This document shows positions 58,990-64,000 of a DNA stretch of 64,000 nucleotides, piece by piece. A program made the position numbers and the translations under genes. Under the pieces are notes generated by a model. That model did no database searches and was not told the DNA's origin. It was given only the letters and a program-made list of their open reading frames with translations. Where the stretch lies: the NCBI GenBank assembly GCA_964351395.1, contig CAYGOF010000006.1:124001-188000 (forward strand). The letters are read 5' to 3'. The stretch is from Imperialibacter sp964351395. Its GTDB lineage: Bacteria > Bacteroidota > Bacteroidia > Cytophagales > Cyclobacteriaceae. The stretch's first letter is position 1; each line of letters opens with the position of its first letter.

Positions 58990-60183
58990 ATGATGGAACT
59001 ATTCGAGAAAATATATAGGATGACTGCATTGGGTGATTTGTTTGCCCAGCCATCTTATATTTTGATGATCCTTATCGGATTTGGCTTACTCTATCTGGGT
59101 ATTGCCAAAAAGTATGAGCCGTTATTGCTTGTGCCCATTGCGTTTGGTGTGTTGCTCGCCAACTTTCCTGGAGGGGGTATGGGCGTGGAGAAAATCCCAG
59201 AAGGGCTTACACTACCGCAGATTGCCGAACAATATGGCATCATGAACTTTGTTTATTATGCACTGATCAAAACTGGCTTTTTACCTCCGATCATTTTCAT
59301 GGGAGTGGGTGCATTGACGGACTTTGGCCCCATGCTTAGGAATCTCAGGCTGGCCTTTTTTGGTGCAGCGGCGCAGATAGGCATCTTTTGCGTGTTGATG
59401 GCGGCAGTTGCTATGGGTTTTACATTGAAGGAAGCCGCCGCGCTTGGGATTATCGGCGGGGCAGATGGGCCAACGGCTATTTACACGACCATCAAACTGG
59501 CGCCTCATTTATTGGGCCCTATAGCCATCGCCGCCTATTCTTACATGGCTTTAGTACCGGTCATTATCCCACTAGTAGTTCGTTTTTCAATGACAAAAAA
59601 GGAACTGCTGATCAATATGAAAGAACAGGATAAGTTGTATCCTTCAGCCAAGCCAATCAAGAACCTTCAGGCCTTAAAAATCATGTTTCCAATAGCTTTA
59701 GGCTCAATTGTAGCTATTCTGGTGCCCTCGTCGGTTCCGCTGGTGGGCTTCCTTATGTTTGGGAATCTGGTGAAAGAAATCGGTGTAGCGACCGGGCGAT
59801 TGTATCAAGCCACATCGGAGACAATTCTTAATTCTGCTACGGTCTTTCTTGGTCTTTCCGTTGGGGCTACAATGACTACCAAGGCCTTTTTGAATACACA
59901 AACATTGATGATTGTAGTAGGAGGTTTTATTGCCTTTGCCATCTCCATCCTTGGTGGAATAATGGCTGTGAAAGCATACAACCTCTTTGCTAAAAAGAAA
60001 ATCAATCCATTGATAGGTGCCACTGGCTTAAGTGCTGTGCCCATGGCCGCTCGGGTGGCCAACGAGATTGCCATCAAGCACGATCCCAGCAATCACTTGC
60101 TTCAGTACGCCATGGCCAGTAATATTTCTGGCGTGATTGGGTCAGCTGTGGCGGCAGGGGTGTTGATATCGTTTTTGGGGTAG
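58990..60183 (+). CDS. oadB: Sodium-pumping decarboxylase beta subunit
   Basis: A 397-aa membrane protein with nine or so helices. It has the family signatures GGADGPTAIY (Asp in the Na channel) and GATGLSAVPMAARVANEI...SNHLLQYAMASNISGVIGSAVAAGV near the end. It couples decarboxylation of carboxybiotin to Na export. The last 139 bp (60043-60181) are repeated almost exactly at 61118-61256 behind a TA module. A second ATG three bases in is equally possible. Confidence 0.95.
   Translation: MMELFEKIYRMTALGDLFAQPSYILMILIGFGLLYLGIAKKYEPLLLVPIAFGVLLANFPGGGMGVEKIPEGLTLPQIAEQYGIMNFVYYALIKTGFLPPIIFMGVGALTDFGPMLRNLRLAFFGAAAQIGIFCVLMAAVAMGFTLKEAAALGIIGGADGPTAIYTTIKLAPHLLGPIAIAAYSYMALVPVIIPLVVRFSMTKKELLINMKEQDKLYPSAKPIKNLQALKIMFPIALGSIVAILVPSSVPLVGFLMFGNLVKEIGVATGRLYQATSETILNSATVFLGLSVGATMTTKAFLNTQTLMIVVGGFIAFAISILGGIMAVKAYNLFAKKKINPLIGATGLSAVPMAARVANEIAIKHDPSNHLLQYAMASNISGVIGSAVAAGVLISFLG
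60043..60181 (+). repeat. Direct repeat copy A: 3' end of oadB
   Basis: 139 bp ending at the first base of the oadB stop. It matches 61118-61256 with five substitutions by my count; four are at or next to third positions. The match begins at an ATG codon inside the gene and stops abruptly at the stop codon. Confidence 0.9.
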
Positions 60184-60247
60184 ATGGGGTTGGGATGGCA
60201 CAGGACCATCTTCCCGCATTGACGCATCGGCGTACCCCATGGCCCGT

Positions 60248-60379
60248 TTATGATCTTTGATGATTCCTCAGTCGCCTTTGTTTTTCTTGCCAGAAACCGA
60301 CCAAAACGAGGGTGATAGTGGCTACTAGCATCATGTGACGTAAGGCGAAATTAGCCAAGTCAGTTTGTGCGACTGACAA
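60248..60379 (-). CDS. Possible small hydrophobic peptide gene
   Basis: A minus-strand frame from TTG 60379, or ATG 60334, to TAA at 60248. The shorter form is 28 aa: a hydrophobic half (MMLVATITLVLVGFW) and a basic tail (EKQRRLRNHQRS), the layout of small membrane peptides such as type I toxins. It lies in the gap between oadB and the TA genes. It may be chance; no homologue is known to me. Confidence 0.2.
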   Translation of the reverse strand: MSVAQTDLANFALRHMMLVATITLVLVGFWQEKQRRLRNHQRS

Positions 60380-60433
60380 GTAAATACAAATAGAAAAATT
60401 TACGTTGAATCAAATAATCGCTATTTTTAAGAT

Positions 60434-60661
60434 ATGGAGACAGGAGATATAAAGGCAGAGTTACAAGCCCTCATTGAAAAAGAGACTGATAATAGTATTT
60501 TAGAAGCTATCAGGACTTTGCTCCGAAAATCAAGCTTAGACCCTGCGCTAAAGCAGAAACTAACTTCCAGAGCCTTGAAGGCAGAAGACGACATCGCCGC
60601 CGGTCGGATCATGGACAGGCATGACTTGGATAAGAGATTGAGTAGCAGGCTCGGCAAATGA
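60434..60661 (+). CDS. Antitoxin of a ParE-type TA module
   Basis: A 75-aa protein, mostly charged and helical (METGDIKAELQALIEKETDNS...LDPALKQKLTSRALKAEDDIAAGRIMDRHDLDKRL). The ALKAEDDIAAGR block is typical of antitoxins encoded before ParE-like toxins in Bacteroidota. Its stop overlaps the ATG of the downstream toxin frame by ATGA. Without a working toxin partner it may be a relic or a free antitoxin. Confidence 0.7.
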   Translation: METGDIKAELQALIEKETDNSILEAIRTLLRKSSLDPALKQKLTSRALKAEDDIAAGRIMDRHDLDKRLSSRLGK

Positions 60662-60963
60662 AAGTAATTTATACCGACCAGTCGTACAACAGTTAGGAGG
60701 AGTTAACCGATTTTTTGCTGGAAGAACAAGGCTGGGAGTTAGAGAAATTACTGGAGTTCAGAATAAAATTGTTAGACAAGGCGGATGCCTTGGAAACCAC
60801 CTATAACAACTATCAGCAGGAAGAATATTTGGAACATTTAGGAAAGGGCCATAGGAGAGTAATAGAGGGGCATGTCAAAATCATTTATCGGATTGAGAGG
60901 GAATACATCTACATCACCGACTTTTTTGACTCCAGGCAAGACCCTGAGAAAATGAAGGTCTAA
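60658..60963 (+). pseudogene. ParE/RelE-family toxin gene with an early stop codon
   Basis: From the ATG at 60658 the frame reads MKVIYTDQSYNS, then TAG (60694-60696), then continues in the same frame EELTDFLLEEQGW to a full ParE-like end (HRRVIEGHVKIIYRIEREYIYITDFFDSRQDPEKMKV). The TAG probably replaced a Leu (TTG) in an N-S-L-E-E-L motif. Translation could only restart internally (TTG 60715), which would remove the first beta strand. I treat it as a broken toxin. Confidence 0.8.
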
Positions 60964-60970
60964 TTGGTAG

Positions 60971-61258
60971 TTGTCTCGTAATCACTGGTTGAAGTGGAGG
61001 AACGAACACTTTGTCGCCGTTAGGCAAACGAGTGGTCGCCAGCAACTTGCCATAAAAATCACGTTTCCTGTTGCTCTGACCACTATTGTAACCAATATTG
61101 CGCCCAACTCACCACCAATGGCCGCTCGGGTGGCCAACGAGATTGCCATCAGACACGATCCCAGCAATCATTTGCTGCAGTATGCCATGGCCAGTAATAT
61201 TTCTGGCGTGATTGGGTCAGCTGTGGCGGCAGGGGTGTTGATATCGTTTTTGGGGTGA
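60971..61258 (+). pseudogene. oadB-like fragment with internal deletion
   Basis: An open frame of 95 codons whose C-terminal 47 residues are nearly identical to the OadB end. Before them, KITFPVALTTIVTNIAPNS aligns with the OadB segment KIMFPIALGSIVAILVPSS about 120 codons earlier, so roughly 300 bp have been lost between. The first 25 or so codons have no OadB match. It cannot make a working subunit. Confidence 0.8.
61118..61256 (+). repeat. Direct repeat copy B: displaced oadB 3' end
   Basis: 139 bp, about 96 percent identical to 60043-60181. It ends at the stop codon, which is TGA here and TAG in oadB. Copies A and B bracket the decayed ParE module and point the same way. Confidence 0.9.
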
Positions 61259-61274
61259 CATTTTTAAGAAGGGC

Positions 61275-61305
61275 TTGTTACAGAGTACGTAAAAACGTAC
61301 GTTTA
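61275..61305 (+). promoter_or_regulatory. yefM promoter with palindromic operator
   Basis: AAACGTACGTTT (61293-61304) is a perfect 12-bp palindrome. It overlaps TACGTTTA (61298-61305; one mismatch to TAnnTTTG), which is 20 bp from TTG at 61275-61277. The ATG follows at 61310, so the mRNA may be leaderless or nearly so. Self-repression by the YefM-YoeB complex is likely. Confidence 0.6.
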
Positions 61306-61309
61306 TAAT

Positions 61310-61552
61310 ATGAAGAGCTTATCCATTACAGAGGCCAGGAAGAATATCTACAAGCTGATAGACGAGGCCACGGAGACTCACCAACCCGTTCAGATTACTG
61401 GAAAGAGGAATAACGCGGTATTGGTAAGTGAGGAAGACTGGCGTGCTATTCAGGCAACACTTTACCTCACTTCAATTCCGGGGATGAGAGAGTCCATCGT
61501 TGATGGAATGAAAACACCTCTCAAAGAAACAATAGATAAGCTTGATTGGTGA
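61310..61552 (+). CDS. yefM: YefM/Phd-family antitoxin
   Basis: An 80-aa antitoxin with the Phd/YefM N-terminal DNA-binding fold (MKSLSITEARKNIYKLIDEATE, QPVQITGKRNNAVLVSEEDW) and a C-terminal toxin-binding helix (GMKTPLKETIDKLDW). It neutralises YoeB and represses its own promoter, which carries a palindrome. Its stop overlaps the toxin GTG by four bases. Confidence 0.92.
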   Translation: MKSLSITEARKNIYKLIDEATETHQPVQITGKRNNAVLVSEEDWRAIQATLYLTSIPGMRESIVDGMKTPLKETIDKLDW

Positions 61553-61815
61553 GCAATTACAAGCTGGTTTATACAAAGCAGGCTCAAAGGGATGCAGAAA
61601 AAGTGGCATCTGGAGGGCTCAAGTCTAAAGTAATCGAGCTACTCAAAATACTGGAAGCTAATCCCTTTCAGGACTACCCTCCTTATGAAAAACTTCTCGG
61701 TGATTTATCTGGCGCTTATTCCCGAAGGATTAATATTCAGCATCGACTCGTTTATCAGGTACTGGAAGAGGAGAAAACTGTAAAAGTATTGAGAATGTGG
61801 ACTCAATTTGAGTGA
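61549..61815 (+). CDS. yoeB: YoeB-family mRNA interferase toxin
   Basis: An 88-aa RelE-superfamily toxin starting at GTG 61549, overlapping the antitoxin stop (GTGA). YoeB features include YKLVYTKQAQRDAEKV, NPFQDYPPYEKLLGDLSGAYSRRINIQHRLVYQV (catalytic Glu, Arg and His of the family) and the C-terminal RMWTQFE. It cleaves mRNA on the ribosome when freed. The frame is intact, so the module looks functional. Confidence 0.92.
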   Translation: MSNYKLVYTKQAQRDAEKVASGGLKSKVIELLKILEANPFQDYPPYEKLLGDLSGAYSRRINIQHRLVYQVLEEEKTVKVLRMWTQFE

Positions 61816-61884
61816 TTGCTAAAACGCCAATTAGATTTTTATTCAAACGATAGTCACTGACGAAGATCTGTTTACAAAATAGTT

Positions 61885-62472
61885 ATGAACACTACCCTCA
61901 ACCGCAATCTATTTTTTGTCAAAGAGCATCTTGGCATATTTAAGGCAGCCAACAACTACGATATTCACGACCCGAATACCCTGGAGGTTATTCTTCACTG
62001 CCGCGAGGAAAACCTTGGCTTCTTTTCGAAAATGTTGAGGTTTACCGACTATAAGCGGATGACCCCTTTTCACGTTGAAATAAGGACGCCTCAAGGGGAG
62101 AAGATTCTGACCGTAAAACGAGGAGTTTCTATCTTTCTCTCCAATGTTGAAGTGCTCGATGAAAAGGATCAGCTGGTGGGAAAATTCAAACAACAATTCT
62201 TTTCAATAGGAGGGAAGTTTGATGTGCTGGATACAAGTGAGAGGCTTATGTGTACCCTGCGGGGGCGTTGGACAAGTTGGGATTTCAAATTTGTCAAAGA
62301 CAATGTTGAGTTTGCCCATGTGAGCAAACAGTGGGCTGGGTTGGGAAGAGAGATGTTTACCTCTGCAGATAATTATATGCTTCAGATTAATGACAAAGTC
62401 CCAGCCGATCACCCTTTACGGATACTCATTTTAGGCGCTGTGATGTGTATTGACATGGTGCTGAAGGAGTAG
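61885..62472 (+). CDS. LURP-one/scramblase-related protein
   Basis: A 195-aa protein with the twelve-strand beta barrel plus central helix pattern of the LURP-one/phospholipid scramblase-related fold. Blocks such as FFVKEHLGIFKAANNYDI, LTVKRGVSIFLSNVEVLDEKDQLVGKFKQ and the C-terminal hydrophobic helix (PLRILILGAVMCIDMVL) support it. Tubby-like folds of this kind bind membranes or lipids. No enzymatic motif. It has no obvious operon partner. Confidence 0.75.
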   Translation: MNTTLNRNLFFVKEHLGIFKAANNYDIHDPNTLEVILHCREENLGFFSKMLRFTDYKRMTPFHVEIRTPQGEKILTVKRGVSIFLSNVEVLDEKDQLVGKFKQQFFSIGGKFDVLDTSERLMCTLRGRWTSWDFKFVKDNVEFAHVSKQWAGLGREMFTSADNYMLQINDKVPADHPLRILILGAVMCIDMVLKE

Positions 62473-62485
62473 AAAAAGAAAATGG

Positions 62486-63199
62486 CTATTCAAGGCCCAA
62501 TAATTCATCTGTTCTGAAGTGGGCGCTGTCTTTGTTCCAGTGCCATTTTTTCGTCGTAGCTAGCCGTAGCCCATTCACAGACTCATAACCATCAATATAA
62601 ATGAACTCGCCATCACCTTTGCTTTCGTCGAAATAGAACCGGTACCCCGCCAATAAATACGATTCTTTGTTGATATAGAAATACCATGTTTCACCCTCAG
62701 TGTCTGGGTCGTAGGTAACCTTAACCACCCAGCAGGGCTGACCGTTGAATTCTTCTTCCGTAAGCGTCGGGTCAATGATGGTGCCCGGATCCTTGAGTTT
62801 CATCGGCACGCCATAAAGGTATTCGTACACTTCTTTCATGTATAGCGTACGGTCATTATTGAGTTGGTGTTTTTCTTTTATCTCCCCGCTCAAAATGGAA
62901 TCACTGTTGATGGCAAAATAGTATTGACCTTGCTTGATCCCCTGGCTTATAACACTGTCGCCTTTCTTGAGTGCATATTCAAATACATTGTCGGCATTGT
63001 TGATCAACACGGAGAAATAGCGATCATCCTGCCCATCTCGTTTGATCGACATTGAAAAGCGCTGGTTCAGCTGAGGCCAGTAATTGTTGGGGTCGTGTGC
63101 AGAAATAGCCTTCTCGATCACAGATGCCGGCGCGGGTGAGTTGGTACATGAGCTTACCAGTATAGCAAGCCAAAGGGTAATGACGGTGTATACTTTCAT
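62486..63199 (-). CDS. Lipoprotein with DUF6503/LolA-like fold
   Basis: The 237-aa precursor has a lipoprotein signal ending LVSSC-TNSP. The mature start ASVIEKAISAHDPNNYWPQLNQ and successive beta strands (RYFSVLINNADNVFEYAL, GETWYFYINKESYLLAGYRFYF) resemble LolA/LolB-like lipoproteins and the DUF6503 group in Bacteroidota. It may handle lipids or sense the envelope. It is convergent with the LURP-one gene and divergent from aspartokinase. Confidence 0.7.
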   Translation of the reverse strand: MKVYTVITLWLAILVSSCTNSPAPASVIEKAISAHDPNNYWPQLNQRFSMSIKRDGQDDRYFSVLINNADNVFEYALKKGDSVISQGIKQGQYYFAINSDSILSGEIKEKHQLNNDRTLYMKEVYEYLYGVPMKLKDPGTIIDPTLTEEEFNGQPCWVVKVTYDPDTEGETWYFYINKESYLLAGYRFYFDESKGDGEFIYIDGYESVNGLRLATTKKWHWNKDSAHFRTDELLGLE

Positions 63200-63390
63200 G
63201 TTTTTTGTGTTAGGATATTTTTTGGATTTTAAGGATAAAATAGCTCACCAATTTGAACGAGAAAACCGCGGCATATCGATTAAAATTTACTGCTTCGGAT
63301 CGTGTTTGCAAATATTCCCAAACCGTTGTGCCCGTTTTTTCCGTACTTCCTTCTCTTTTTGGCAATTCTTTTATCAAATTTGCCGATTCC

Positions 63391-63398
63391 TATTTTTG
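63391..63398 (+). promoter_or_regulatory. -7 box of the aspartokinase gene
   Basis: TATTTTTG fits TAnnTTTG exactly and lies 90 bp upstream of the ATG at 63489. A weak TTC is about 22 bp further upstream. The leader holds one short frame (MIAQFF) without Thr, Lys or Met codons in excess, so no attenuator is seen. Confidence 0.45.
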
Positions 63399-63488
63399 AC
63401 GGTCAAAATCAGTGATAAATCATCGGGAAAACAAAAGATGATCGCTCAATTCTTTTGATTGTCTTCGGATCAAACCTTTAAAGTACAA

Positions 63489-64000
63489 ATGAAAGTCTTA
63501 AAGTTCGGTGGCACGTCGGTGGGGTCTTCGGAGAATATCCGAAAAGTGGCAGCTATTCTTCAGGATTACCATAAAAAAGGTACTGAAGTGGCCGTGGTAG
63601 TGTCAGCAATGAGTGGTGTCACGAATCGGTTGATTGCTCTTGGGGATTTGGCAGTCTCTGGCGATGAGTCGTACCTGGTCGATTTGGAGCGACTTCGCAC
63701 GCTGCACCTTGACACCATGAAAAAGCTGAACGATGGCAAATTGCATTCTGAAGGGCGTGATACTATTGATAAGTTATTCTCTGAGTTGAAGGACATGCTT
63801 CATGGCGTCCTACTTGTGCGTGAACTTTCCGTCCGATCGCTTGACCTGATCCAAAGTTTTGGAGAACGGCTGTCTGCGAACGTCATCACCCTTTATTTAC
63901 AAAAGATTGGATTGAATGCCATCTTTCTGGATGCAAGGAAGGTCATTCGCACTGATAATCATTTTGGCGGGGCAAAAGTAAATTTCAAAGAGACTAATGG
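63489..64000 (+). CDS. Aspartate kinase domain, N-terminal part (runs off the right edge)
   Basis: 170 codons are visible. KFGGTSVGSSENIRKV is the kinase N-terminal motif, and the segment SAMSGVTNRLIALGDLA plus FGERLSANVITLYLQKIGLNAIFLDARKVIRTD follow the family exactly. The rather long insert at about 55-110 and the FGERLSA...FLDAR spacing fit the bifunctional aspartokinase-homoserine dehydrogenase (ThrA) used by Bacteroidota, but the part that would decide lies outside the window. It catalyses the first step to Lys, Met and Thr. Confidence 0.9.
   Translation, partial: MKVLKFGGTSVGSSENIRKVAAILQDYHKKGTEVAVVVSAMSGVTNRLIALGDLAVSGDESYLVDLERLRTLHLDTMKKLNDGKLHSEGRDTIDKLFSELKDMLHGVLLVRELSVRSLDLIQSFGERLSANVITLYLQKIGLNAIFLDARKVIRTDNHFGGAKVNFKETN

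Noticed and set aside
60184..61309. Integron, transposon or prophage remnant
   Set aside because: There is no attC-like site, transposase, integrase or terminal inverted repeat; only the direct repeat of the oadB end is seen.
63399..63488. Thr/Lys attenuator or riboswitch before aspartokinase
   Set aside because: The only short frame encodes MIAQFF, with no enrichment in regulatory codons, and no strong paired terminator is visible.
1..64000. tRNA, rRNA, CRISPR arrays
   Set aside because: Intergenic regions were read for cloverleaf T-loop signatures and regularly spaced repeats; none was found by eye. A covariance-model search would settle this.

Overview
The window reads as chromosomal DNA of a member of the phylum Bacteroidota, most likely a Cytophagales-type free-living gliding or ex-gliding bacterium. 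The evidence is a complete porP-gldK-gldL-gldM-gldN type IX secretion locus, a porW/sprE homologue, a CarboxypepD-plug TonB receptor, a DUF4271-hemD pair, ATP synthase genes with atpD/atpC missing from the operon, weak use of Shine-Dalgarno sites, and several TAnnTTTG (-7) promoter boxes. Genus cannot be fixed from the sequence. No rRNA, tRNA, CRISPR array, transposase or phage gene was seen.

Layout. 1-2.7 kb: a truncated secreted protein divergent from a Nudix-type regulator, then DinB, GNAT and a small conserved protein. 2.7-8.2 kb: an orphan MoxR ATPase, a beta-helix surface lipoprotein and a TonB-dependent receptor. 8.3-11.3 kb: an arsenic cluster (arsR, arsM, arsC-like) with two identical 18-bp candidate ArsR operators, flanked by a lipoprotein and a second DinB protein. 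11.3-21 kb: prfC, an unknown secreted coiled-coil protein, a TIGR01777 epimerase, a lytic transglycosylase, uvrA, a small membrane protein and NDH-2. 21-28 kb: a LytS/LytTR two-component pair, hemW, an Omp85-like protein, DUF4271 and hemD. 28.3-33.9 kb: porP-gldKLMN. 33.9-40.6 kb (minus strand): porW/sprE, PBP1A and uvrC, tightly packed. 40.7-47.6 kb: M23 peptidase and bactofilin running into atpZ-atpI-like-atpBEFHAG, with hairpins after atpE and atpA. 47.7-49.1 kb: a UbiA-like membrane protein and a methyltransferase. 49.4-52.8 kb: an ECF sigma factor, its likely anti-sigma factor and three envelope proteins. 52.8-56.6 kb (minus): a beta-propeller lipoprotein, rsgA and a tandem ABC ATPase. 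56.8-60.2 kb: sodium-pumping oxaloacetate decarboxylase oadGAB. 60.2-61.8 kb: a small accessory island with two toxin-antitoxin modules and a second copy of the oadB 3' end. 61.9-64 kb: a LURP-one/scramblase-like protein, a lipoprotein and the start of aspartokinase.

Most of the window is core Bacteroidota biology: envelope construction (PBP1A, M23, bactofilin, lytic transglycosylase), T9SS export, energy conservation (ATP synthase, NDH-2, Oad) and DNA repair (uvrA, uvrC). The parts that look least routine are: the TA island, where a 139-bp near-identical copy of the oadB end flanks a decayed ParE module; the ECF sigma leader, which has an in-frame stop after four codons, a 12-bp direct repeat and nested hairpins; the hairpins placed inside the atp operon; the fully one-sided ABC ATPase; and the doubled ars operator. 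I found no unmistakable new multi-gene system. The best candidates for something undescribed are the ECF leader/envelope operon and the 3'-end-capturing TA island.
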